In this document: piece by piece, positions 1-9,824 of the stretch
Position numbering within the stretch: the first letter of the stretch is position 1
Layout of the letters: the number at the start of each line of letters is the position of its first letter
NCBI RefSeq assembly: GCF_032118995.1
Contig: NC_092650.1
Location: 3,100,001-3,164,000 of the forward strand
Direction of reading: 5' to 3'
DNA: 64,000 nucleotides
Source: Asterias amurensis
Taxonomy: Eukaryota; Echinodermata; Asteroidea; Forcipulatida; Asteriidae
The notes under the pieces: generated by a model
Databases searched by the model: none
Seen by the model: only the letters and a program-made list of their open reading frames with translations
What the model was told of the DNA's origin: nothing
Made by a program: the position numbers and the translations under genes

Positions 1-87
1 ATACTAATATCGAAAGAAGGGCCATACTAATATCGAATTAATACTAATAGTAATATCAAAGTCTGGTACAATTATAGAATACAGGGC

Positions 88-160
88 CACTCCAGGGTTA
101 GGGTTAGGGGTAGGGTTAGGCCATTGGGTTAGCGGTTAGGGTTATATAGGGTTAGGTCTG
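88..160. repeat. Telomere-like TTAGGG stretch
   Basis: About ten imperfect GGTTAG/TTAGGG hexamers, interrupted by other bases. An interstitial telomere-like microsatellite; nothing shows a chromosome end here. Confidence 0.7.
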
Positions 161-196
161 TCGCCGAGTGTGGCCCTGTATCCTGTAGTTACTCCC

Positions 197-597
197 AAAG
201 TCTTATATAGCGCCTGTATCTACCAAACAAGGTACTCAAGGCGCTGGGTATATACAAACTTTCAAAAGATAGGTTATTGCAGTGATGAATTCTGAGACCC
301 AATTATTTAGCACCTTATAAGGGTTTACAAGGTGATACATCGCATACAGCAGCCACAGCCAGGAACACCGGGGCGAACCCCTTCTCTTTTCGATTTAAGT
401 GCACTTGGGTTCTTTTACATCAACACACGGGACCAACCAACGGCTTTTTTATGTCCCATCCGAAGGACGAAGCAGTGGTTCAGTGTCTTGCTTATAAAGG
501 ACACAAGTGTCACGGCTGGGGATTCGAACCCATACTCTGCTGATCAGAGACCAGGAGTTTGAGTTCGGTGCTCTTAACCACTCGGCCACGCCACTTC
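197..597 (-). mobile_element. tRNA-Leu-like SINE, full-length copy
   Basis: Read on the minus strand it begins with a class II tRNA head (GTGGCCGAGTGGTTAAGAGC ... GGGTTCGAATCCCCAGC) whose loop TCAAACT/TTCAAAC in sister copies holds a CAA (Leu) anticodon. It continues with CTTGTGTCCTT..AAGCAAGACACT and ends in a GGCGCTATATAAG tail. Box A and box B for Pol III are visible. The same element recurs at least nine times in this window. Confidence 0.85.
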
Positions 598-771
598 CAT
601 GCTACTCCTAGAACCATTGAAAATGAGGTTCAGTCCGCTATTGTGGAGATGAAGATGATAGCGGAACGAACCTCTTAATAGGATCAAGTAGAGACAAATG
701 CGGAACGAACCTCATAGTTCTAGGAGTACCCCCATACCAGAAGCCTAATGTTTTTGGACCCCCTAAGTTTA

Positions 772-902
772 AGGCCGTGTCCGAAACGACGACTTCGGCT
801 ACAGCTACGTCTAGATCAGCGCGTCTACCAGTGTTGAAGAATAGGCAGACGCGCGCAATCTAGCCGTAGCTGTAGCCGAAGTCGCCGTTTCGGACACGGC
901 CT
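772..902. mobile_element. Palindromic MITE, about 130 bp
   Basis: The ends AGGCCGTGTCCGAAACG and its complement at 886-902 begin inverted arms of about 55 bp (CTTCGGCTACAGCTACG pairs with CGTAGCTGTAGCCGAAG). A nearly perfect foldback element with no coding capacity. Confidence 0.75.
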
Positions 903-1098
903 AAGACACAGCTGGACACGGTTGGTAATTGTCAAAAACTCATATTTCCACTTAGCGTATCCCAACATATGCATCAAATAACAACCCTGTGAAAGTTTGG
1001 GCTCACTGTAGTCGAAGTTGCCAAAGGAACAATGAAAGGAAAACATTATGGAAAACTCTTCATTTTAATAACAATATTCTGATTTGAATTCTCCACAG

Positions 1099-4000
1099 GC
1101 GGACATTTTCCATTGTTGGAAATGAAGCAGAGCAAGCCAACCAACGAGCCAGGGAAGATTTAGCAACCTCGTATCGAGGGTTTGATTATTATGGAATGGG
1201 CGAAGGGGTTTGTAATCATCTGACCTTGATGGCACCAGCTCGTAACGGTCAAGGGAAGGTCATGTTGCTCATACCGTATGGACTCCATTGGAGTCAGGTC
1301 AGTTAACTAGTTGTTTCATACTTTAGTTTGCTGAGCTAAATGATAATGATGACTAGAGCAAGCTGTTGGTAATTGGTAAGAATTCACACAGCAATAGTGA
1401 AGCTTATAAGGAGAAGTCCCCTTGATCCACTAAAACAAAAGAAATTCTACCTTCCAACCAGGAGGTAGTAGTTAATAAGCAGGAGAGTTCTTTTCAGAGA
1501 AGTCTCAGGAATTTCCGAATGTTGTAGTATGGGGACATCCAAAATTACCGTTTTGAACCTGTTCTTAAGTACAGAAATTGGAAACCATGCTTTTGAAACG
1601 CACATTATACAATTTACGTAAACACACAGTATCAGCAGGTACAAGTAAGACATTATTTAAAAAAAAAATGAAGAGATTGCTGAGAAATTCAACTTCTCTG
1701 GCCGAGGCAGCTTTTTGAGAGTTAAGAATTTAAAACTGTCTAAACAATATGCACACTATTATGTCCTGACTGTATTCTATTTGATGTCTTACACTCATCA
1801 GGTAACAGCAAAGTCTCTTATCGGTGTGGATATTCATTCTACGAAACTGGTAGAAGGTGATGGTCTTGGGGAGGATAGTGCAGTAGCTATCCATTCATCG
1901 ATGTATCGCGCCTCGGGGGATGCTATCAGCTGTGTCATGCACCTACACCCTCCGTACGCTACAGGACTTGGTAAGAATTGTGTTTGACATCTCCCATATT
2001 TATATACCCAATTTCGTGAAGCCTGTAAGCACAACAACTCTTTAAAGGCAGTGGACACTATTGGTAATTACTCAAAATAATTATTAGCACAAAACCTCAC
2101 TTGGTGATGAGTACTGGGGAGAGGTTGATGGTATAAAACATTGTGAGAAACGGCACCCTCTGAAGTGCCATAGTTTTCGAGAAAGAAGTAATTTTCCACG
2201 AATTTGATTTCGAGACCTCAGATTAAGAATTTGAGGTCCCCAAATCAACCATTTAAATGCACACAACTTCGTGTGACAAGGGTATTTTTTTCTTTCATTA
2301 TTATTTTGCAAGTTTGATGACCGATTGAGCTCAAATTTTCACAGGTTTGTTATTTTATGCATTATGTTGAGATACACCAATTGTGAAGGCTAGTCTTTGG
2401 CAATTACCAATAGTGTCCACTGCCTTTAAGCACATAATAGAATTGCTAATCAGAAACAGGTGGCCAGCCAAACATGCATTAATACGGTTGCATTGTTGTG
2501 GTTAGTGCCAGCCCAAATGACAATAAGTTTGAATTGTTGTGGCTGGTGCCCGACTCACTTTTCGCTTAGCAAAGAAATTTATCATGCAGTATTTTCTGCT
2601 TCCCCGCTTTATGAAAATGGACCCCCAATCAGCTTTTTCACTGGTCAATCTTTCAAAGGTAACTGAACTAGTCAGTCGGACCACTTAAAGAGAATTCTGA
2701 ATGGTCCTGTTACGCTGTAAGAAATGTGTTCCATGCACCTCATACCTCATACATCCATACATAACAGGACTTGGAAATAATTATGTTTCAGAGGGGTGGG
2801 AGAGGGGGGGGCACCCATATCGGGTATGTTATAGATGATGTGACCTCTGACGTCACTCAAAAACCTAATAACATGATTCGCGCGCATACCGCCGGGCAAA
2901 ACCTTTGTATTTGGCATCCAGCTAGAAAGTGTATGCAGTCTTACCATGGCTACGCGTCTTTTTGCCCGGCGAAACATGACGTATATAGTGTTTTGTCAAC
3001 AGAGGGCGGTTTGAATGTAAACATAGGTCACATCGTTTTTAGTATTTTTTAATAAAGCAAAATACAGTGTAAAAAGTCCATGGGTGTTATTGTAACTGTT
3101 ATGTTATAACTATCACGGGGTTGGGCTTTATCTCTTCAGCGTGTTTAAAAGACCCGAGGCTGAAGATGGTCCACCAGACCAGTATGCGTTACTTTGGTAA
3201 GATCGCATACGACCGTGAATATGGAGGCACGGGGGATACGGGGGATGAGAGTGAACGACTGGCGAGAAATCTTCAAGGCAAACAGATCATGATCATGTGT
3301 AACCATGGGATCGTTGGGGTTGGTCAATCCGCCGCAGAAGTCTTCGATAACGTCTATTATTTTGAAAGGGCTGCTATGTTTCAGGTGAGTGAGTCAACCT
3401 TTTAGGTCGCTTAGTGTTATTTGTATGGGTTTGAGAAATTCCTTTTGCATATTTTGGAGCTCCTGGTAATATTGGGGTTTATTGATCAAAAGTGGTCTTC
3501 AGAGTAAATGTTGGTCGAAAAGAAACATTGATTTTCTCAGTCAAACATTCATTTGTTGATTTGGGAATATTTTTTCAAACTCATTATATGCCTTTTCATT
3601 TAAAGCCATTTTATACACTTTCAGAACAGAAAAAAAAATAAAAGTTCACAGATTTACAACTTACTTGCAGGGTTTACAGAAGGTAATGGTAAAAGACTTC
3701 TCTTGAAGTATTGTTCCATGAAATGCTTTACTTTTTGAGAAAACATTAAAACAATTATCAATTCTTGTTAGCGAGAATTACGGATTTATAGTAAACACAT
3801 GTCATGACACGGCGAAACGTGCGGAAACAAGGGTGGGTTTTCCCGTTATTTTCTTCCGACTCCAATGACCGATTGAGCCTAAATTTTCACAGGTTTGTTA
3901 TTTTATATAGAAGTTGTGATACACGAAGTGTGGGCCTTGGACAACACTGTTCACCGAAAGTGTCCACTGGCTTTAACGGTCTTTTGATTATTACAAAAAT

Positions 4001-5860
4001 AAAAATGCTGTTAGTGATCTTATAGTTCTAAGCAGACAATAATGTGGTGTCACAAAGCTTTCAAAAGTATCAAACAGGAAGTTATGCTCCACGACAAATC
4101 ACAACTGGAATGATGCATTTATAATAAACCATACATAGATGTATGCGTTTAACCATTTGCCTTCCACCTCGTGGACCCCGGTTCGAATCCCACAGGGGGG
4201 GGGGGCATTATGTGGATTGGGTTTTCAGTCCCTGTGCGGGTTTCCCTAGAATAGTTCTTTGGGGTTTCCTCTCCCTCATCTAAAACTGAAACTTCCTTCC
4301 TTGTTTTCTCTCCGTTGGGCTCTTGGCTGGGAAAAAAAAAGGTGATAAATTCGCTTTTCTGAGAGTCCTTGGCTTTACAACCAAAATTATTAAGTGAAAT
4401 GAAATCATAGAGTTATATAGAAGAACTAGAGGGCGCACGGGTGATGCTTTTTGCACAAACGCGACGGGACCGCAAGGAGACACGCGCGCGCCATTCTGTA
4501 CGCGCGTTGAATATGAAACGCACATTGGAGTTTTTGTTTATTGAACGCTACGCGATGCTGTTTTGTTCAACTTACAAAATGGCCGCACAAACACACGCTG
4601 TGGGATGCTAGTTTTGTCAACTTAGAAAATGGCCGTCTGTGCGCATGCCGGAGCGCGTATATAGGCCAGTGCGCCCTCTAGTTCTTATATTTAACTCTAT
4701 GAATGAAATAGATACATTGTACCAATGAACCATCTAGAGCTGTTCAATGAGGCAATCATTCTTGACAAGTTGTACAGGTTTTATGCCGACCCCACAAAAC
4801 AAAGAACACTGAATGGTACAAGCCAACAATCCAAGTTGTTTTTGTTGTGGGACATACATGTTTGTTTCGTTTTTTTATTAATGTTGACTTTGATAAGAGT
4901 GTTCTGGTTTGAACTAGTTGATATTGCTTGTTAACTCTGTTTGTGTTGTTGAAGTGGTAGGGCATCATTGTCATGAGCCTGCTTAGGGTCTATATAAAGG
5001 TGGTGGTGTGATATTTAATCTGATAAACCTGAGGGTAAACAAGGATTACCAGATAACTGTCATCCAGACTAAAGTCAATAGAGAGGCCACCCATCAAATG
5101 CACTGAAATTTGGTAATGAGCAAAGGAGAGCTGTTTAAATACATTGTGAGAAAGTGAAGTTGTTTTTGAGAAAGAGGAAATTTCTCACTCTGATAATAAA
5201 ATACTTCAGCACTGGACACTATAGTTATTGGTAATAACTCAAAATAATTGTTTGCATAAAAACTTACTTGGTAATGACCAATGAAGAGCTGTTGATAGTA
5301 TAAAACAACATGAGAAACAGCTCCCTTTGAAGTAACTAAGTTTTTGAAAAAGAGAAAATTTCTCACTGAAGTAGCTTTAAAAAGACTTCAGGCCTGAAGC
5401 GAGCCTTCTATTATCAGTCATCTGAAAGGACACAAAGTTGTGCAACAAGGGTTTGTTTCTTCTTCGTTTTTCTAATGCAACTTTGATTATGTTTTTTTTA
5501 TTTTATGCATACATGTTGGGATCACGAAGTAAGAATACTGGTCTTTGACATTTACCAAACAGGTCCAGTGGTCTAAATTTTTTACTTTTTGTAATTGATA
5601 GCTCAGTTGGTAGAGCGCCGGCATGATAAACCGGAGGTCGTTGGTTCAAATCCTGCTCTAGTTAAGTTTTTCACCCCAAATCCTTTCTATCCCTTCAGAA
5701 TAAAGCCGAGTCTTCAGGCAGAGAAGTTGAGGAGGTGAGTGACAAAGTTGCGAAGGGCGTGGCCGATTATTTTGACGACTGTGGGATCTCCTACAAGATT
5801 GCTCACTTTGAAGGAATCAAAAACCTGCTCCTTAAAAGAGATTCTGATTTTTTGTTGTAG
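1099..5860 (+). CDS. Class II aldolase/adducin-domain protein, 5' partial
   Basis: Four exons read in frame: 1099-1297, 1802-1970, 3140-3384, 5699-5860 (TAG at 5858-5860), giving 257 residues. The first exon starts in phase 1, so at least one upstream exon is missing; I found none in bases 1-1098. Exon 1 encodes an N-terminal aldolase-II segment (YYGMGEGVCNHLTLM). Exon 2 carries MHLHPPYATGL, matching the HxH zinc-ligand region of the family. Exon 3 carries CNHGIVGVG, the position of the further metal-binding histidine, then the YYFERAAMFQ helix. The family includes sugar-phosphate aldolases and adducins; animal single-domain members are mostly uncharacterised. With the metal histidines kept, a metal-dependent lyase is possible, but the substrate cannot be inferred. 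The last exon (54 codons with the stop) is the least conserved and fits the usual helical C-terminus. All junctions are GT-AG. Confidence 0.85.
2046..2425. mobile_element. TTAA-flanked MITE (family A), complete copy
   Basis: Bounded by TTAA on both sides (2042-2045 and 2426-2429), with inverted ends AGGCAGTGGACACTATTGG ... CCAATAGTGTCCACTGCCT. The interior holds a foldback around the GATTTCGAGACCTCAGATT region. It lies in intron 2 of the aldolase-domain gene. TTAA target duplication is typical of piggyBac-type transposases, but no autonomous copy is here. Confidence 0.8.
2775..3065. repeat. GC-rich foldback repeat in intron
   Basis: A stretch with CG-rich composition unlike its surroundings and internal complementary segments (GCCGGGCAAAA at about 2892 and TTTTTGCCCGGC at about 2960). 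Probably a degenerate MITE; no family assigned. Confidence 0.4.
3604..3972. mobile_element. TTAA-flanked MITE, subfamily A2
   Basis: The ends AAGCCATT... and ...GTGTCCACTGGCT are flanked by TTAA. The interior carries TTCACAGATTTACAA, TTCTTGTTAGCGAGAATTA and GGCGAAACGTGCGGAAAC, shared with the copies at 34035-34384, 50155-50501 and 51940-52235. It lies in intron 3 of the aldolase-domain gene. Confidence 0.75.
4406..4701. mobile_element. hAT-like MITE with 8-bp target duplication
   Basis: The ends CATAGAGTTATATAG... and ...TTAACTCTATG pair as inverted repeats, continued by AGAACTAGAGGGCGC and its complement. The perfect 8-bp duplication AATGAAAT (4398-4405 and 4702-4709) flanks the element, as expected for hAT or P-type transposition. 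No coding sequence. Confidence 0.8.
5208..5572. mobile_element. Degenerate family A MITE
   Basis: Starts GCACTGGACACTATAG and contains the family landmarks (CTTACTTGGTAATGAC, GAGAAACAGCTCCCT, GTGCAACAAGGGT). The right end is worn. Confidence 0.6.
5590..5668 (+). repeat. tRNA-like sequence, probable SINE head or tRNA pseudogene
   Basis: GATAGCTCAGTTGGTAGAGC (box A) and GTTGGTTCAAATCC (box B-like) are spaced as in a tRNA, but the acceptor-stem halves do not pair and the T stem is mismatched. Not a functional tRNA. Confidence 0.55.
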
Positions 5861-7300
5861 GTTATAAGTCTATTTGGTTTGCGGTTACACCATAGGCAAT
5901 TGTGAGGTATGGTGGACAAAGTGCTATGGGTGTGACTAGGTTTGGGTAAAATTAGTTTGTCTGTAAAAACCCAAATCAAACAGTGCACTGCTATTAATGT
6001 CCACCATATCTCAAAAAGGCTAATGTAACTGCCAGTTAGAATTTGTTCTACCTAGCAAGTAGTTACCGCAAACCAATTGATATCTCACCAAGCAATGCCT
6101 CAAAGCCCATAATAATGTGTAGGATACTTTTTAAACTGTTGTCCATAGAAATATAACCCAGAGAACGCTGAGTGTGTCATTGTTCGTGCGGTTTTGTTGT
6201 GAGACCATTTTTAAGAACGAGCATATTTTTACGCGTGTTTACAGTAGACGTCACATTGACCAATGAAAACACATAGAGCAGTATATGTGCTCTGCCATCT
6301 TGCAATTTTGCCATACACGCGTGTCATGTGATGCTGATTTTGCCATACACACGTGTCAGACGATGATAATTTTGCCGTATCGCGCGGTATCGATACGCCG
6401 CTACCACAGACAACACAGAGGGTCGCCGAGCTCAGTGTCTCCGGGTTCCATTTCTATGGTTTTACCCAAAAGATTATTATTATTATTCAGAATAACAATA
6501 ATCTATAATTCTACAACAATTTTGAACCTAAGCATCTCATTTTATTTGAAAAAAGGACCACCATGTATTCTTATTCTAAGGTATTATTTGTTTAAGGTGT
6601 TCCCCATCAACAGCCAGAACAAAAAATTAAATTGTTTTTTAAATCAGTATTTCTTTTGCTTATTCGACTCATTGAACCTTGTCTGCAAACATTAAAAAAA
6701 CATAAAGACATAAAAAACATTTAAAATTCATTAAAAGACATTTAAAATTCATTGTGCTAATAGTGAAACCTATTGTAAATAAGTGACATGTAATGTCTGA
6801 ATTATAGTATCAATTTAAGAGCAACGAAACGACTTGGAAAGTACCACATTTTATATATTTTTGGCAGTGGCATAAAGTATACATTTTTATTTGGTGTGTG
6901 GTTATCTGCAAGAAGGCTTACAATTATGCATTTTTCAAACAGCCTGGGTTAGTTTCCAAGTTAAACGCATAGGTTTTGATTGCGAAAACCTTTGATCTCA
7001 TTTGGTGTAGTGGGTGAGAATTTATTCCCAACTGGTTTCCATGCCAATGCAAACTTTGATTATTATTTCAAGTGTTTGTTTACTGTGTATACAAATTCAT
7101 CTGATATATCTCAATATCTTTAATGATGTACCATGCAACGGTATCTATTTATAATTATGATATGTATAAAATTATGAAATATATTAAAGCTTTTTACATT
7201 ATTGGTTTTTAAGGTGGAAGGTATGGAGACATTGGATGAAATAAATAATTTAATAACAAAAGACATTTATCTGATTTTGATTTGTCTTGGGAATTCACAT
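5861..7300. other. Intergenic / 3'-flanking stretch
   Basis: It follows the stop of the aldolase-domain gene and is mostly AT-rich. A CG-rich patch at about 6225-6440 has repeated TTTTGCCATACAC-type units. A candidate AATAAA lies near 7240, but the true 3' end is not determined. No gene seen. Confidence 0.5.
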
Positions 7301-7307
7301 GCTTTAA

Positions 7308-8840
7308 AGGCAGTGGACACTATTGGTAATTACTCAATATAATAATAATAATAATATGAAACATTTATATAGCGCTCTACGGAGAACAGAGCGCTTTACA
7401 TGAGACTATGACAACAAAACAAAAGAAAAACAAACAAACTAGGATGGGTGGGGAAAAAGAAATGTCTTGAGGAGGCTTTTGAAAACAGGCAACGAGATCG
7501 CCTCTCTCAGACCCGCGGGGAGCTCATTCCATAGGCGAGGGGCAGCTATGGAGAATGAGCTATCCCCAGCTTTCCGTCTAGTTCTAGGAACGGAAAGCCG
7601 GGTCTGATCAGCTGATGAGCGGAGTCGTTGCCTGTATTCATCAGCAGTATTGGAGTTTTGGGAATGAACAAGTTCAACCAGATATGATGGAGATTGGGTG
7701 TGGAGGATTTTGTATACATGAGTGAAAATTTTGAAGTTGATACGTTCTTTAACAGGGAGCCAATGCAGCGATGCAATCAGGCCGGCAGAAGGCTGGTCAC
7801 GGCCACACGCAAATACTAGCCGAGCGGCCTTGTTTTGTAGACGCTGGAGTCGAGCGAGGTCATTTTCGCGGGCACCTACCAAAAGAGAGTTGGCATAGTC
7901 AAGACGGGACAAGACCAGACTTCTGACGGCATGATGGCAAGCGCTTTGTGTAATAAACCGGCGAATACGCCATAGATTACGTATGTGGAAATTAACAGTT
8001 TTACATACAGAGCTAATGTGATGAGACATATTCAGAGAACAATCAAGCGAGACTCCTAGGTTCTTAACAGATGTGGAAGCAGGAATTGTAAAGTCGGCCA
8101 ATATTAGTTCAAGATTAGGGAGAGTGGATAAAACATGACTGTTCGCAAAAACAATAAACTCCGTCTTTCCCTGGTTCAGCTGAAGCATGTTTTGAGCCAT
8201 CCATTTGTTGATGGCAAGCACACATGATGATAATTTGCTGAGTACACGCTGACGATCACCTTCAGACTTAGGGTCAAACTCAGCATAAAGCTGAATATCA
8301 TCAGCGTATTCATGAAATGAGATACCATGTTGACGAATGATCTCGCCAATGGGATTGGTGTACAAAATGAAAGCCAACGGACCTACTATGGACCCCTGAG
8401 GTATGGAATAGGTAAAGATATGATGTCTTGAGAAATCGCCTTTTATCGAAACTTTGGTGGTACGGTTTTTGATATAAGTGCTGAACTCAAACAAATTATT
8501 AGCATAAAACCTTACTTGGTAACCAGTAATGGCGAGAGGTTGATAGTATAAAACATCTTGAGAAACGGCTCCCTCTGAAGTGATGTAGTTTTCGAGAAAG
8601 AAGTAATTTTCCACAAATTTGATTTCGATACCTCAGATTTAGGACTTGAGGTCTCAAAATCAAGCATCTGAAAGAACACGACTTCCGCGTGACAAGGGTG
8701 TTTTTTCCTTAATTAGAAATCTAGCAACTTCGACGACCAATTGAGCTAAAAATTTCACAGGGTCGTTATTTTATGTACATGTTGAGATACACCAAGTGAG
8801 AAGACTGGTCTTTGACAATTACCAACAGTGTCCAGTGTCT
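7308..8840. mobile_element. Family A MITE split by a LINE insertion
   Basis: TTAA at 7304-7307 and 8841-8844 bounds a family A element. Its left 30 bases (7308-7337) and its remainder (8485-8840) are separated by a LINE copy at 7338-8484. Confidence 0.85.
7338..8484 (-). mobile_element. 5'-truncated non-LTR retrotransposon (CR1/L2-like)
   Basis: An uninterrupted reading frame (stop at 7439-7441) covers about 347 residues of reverse transcriptase from motif IPQGSIVGPL through EYADDIQLY (catalytic Asp pair) to the thumb and the conserved C-terminal RLWNELPAGLR...KTFLF block typical of CR1/L2-type elements. The upstream RT fingers and endonuclease are absent, so the copy is 5'-truncated and inactive. 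The 3' tail (7338-7400) has AGCGCTATATAAATG followed by TAT/TTA repeats. Flanked by the 6-bp duplication ACTCAA (7332-7337 and 8485-8490). The first about 43 codons of the open frame (8614-8486) belong to the host MITE, not the LINE. Confidence 0.9.
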
Positions 8841-8867
8841 TTAAAGCGATCATTGTTCAATGTGTAT

Positions 8868-9545
8868 TGTGATTTTGTGTGATAAACTATGCCAGTCTGC
8901 AATATGATATCATGGGGGGAATAGATCTACACAGGTAGACAGTCAACCCTCCTACTGTCTGACTATTTAATGTCATTCACTGCACTGTGGTTTTGAATTA
9001 TAAATTTATTTTTTATATGCCATTCTACAGTATAATATAATGTGCTGAATATATTTACACAATACACAGTCAACCCTCCTACTGTCTGACCATTTAATAT
9101 CATTCACGCATGGTGGTTTTGAATTATAAATTATGCCGTTCTACATTATAATATAATGTGGTGAATAGATCTACACAGGTAGACAGTCAACCCTCCTACT
9201 GTCCGACCATTTAATATTTTTCACTGCACTGTGGTTTTGAATTATAAATTTATTTTTACATGCCATTCTACAGTATAATATGTGGTGAATAGATTTACAC
9301 AGTACACAGTCAACCCTCCTACTGTCTGACCATTCTTAATATCATCAACTGTGGTTTTATATTGCAAGTTATGCCAGCCTGCAATATGATATCATGTGGT
9401 GAATAGATCTACACAGTACACAGTCAACCCTCCTACTGTCTGACCCTTTAATATTATCCACTGCGGTTTTACTTTATCAATTATGCCAGCCTGCAATAAT
9501 GTGGCGCATAGATCTACACAGACACAGTCAACACTCCTTCTGTGT
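8868..9545. repeat. Tandem array, about 104-127 bp units, six copies
   Basis: The core CAGTCAACCCTCCTACTGTC recurs with starts near 8941, 9068, 9185, 9308, 9422 and 9526, separated by TGTGGTTTTGAATTATAAA and CTACA-rich segments. Units vary in length, so the array is old. It lies just downstream of the PIPOX 3' end. Confidence 0.85.
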
Positions 9546-9575
9546 TGGCTTTGAGCCTAGTCATCACTTACGCTA

Positions 9576-9581
9576 TTTATT
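9576..9581 (-). terminator. Candidate PIPOX polyadenylation signal
   Basis: AATAAA on the minus strand, about 245 bases beyond the PIPOX stop codon; the nearest canonical signal on that strand. Not confirmed by transcripts. Confidence 0.45.
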
Positions 9582-9650
9582 TTAATGTGTCATATTTACA
9601 ATAATACTTTGAAATAACTTGTATGGCATTTTAATCTGTATATTTTTAAA

Positions 9651-9773
9651 CAGGTTTTCACAGTAAATTTCAACAGAAAATAATCTATTAGCATTGTATT
9701 TTATGCATCTGTTTGAATACACCAAGTGATAACACCTTGTCTTTGACAATTACCAAAAGTGTCCAATACCTTT
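9651..9773. mobile_element. Family A MITE fragment
   Basis: Right-hand end of the family (ATACACCAAGTGATAACACC, CAATTACCAAAAGTGTCCAA, then TTTAA). Confidence 0.6.
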
Positions 9774-9824
9774 AACCTCAATCTGGCCCGATTTACTCCA
9801 AGGGGATTCCCCCTCAATACATGA

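Noticed and set aside
5590-5668. Functional tRNA gene
   Set aside because: Acceptor halves do not pair and the T stem has a mismatch; SINE head more likely.
6285-6695. 136-codon open frame on the plus strand
   Set aside because: No recognisable domain, low-complexity composition, spans a repeat-like patch and a TTA run; no splice context.
7439-8614. A single 391-codon protein gene
   Set aside because: It is a LINE reverse transcriptase remnant fused in frame to MITE sequence, not a host gene.
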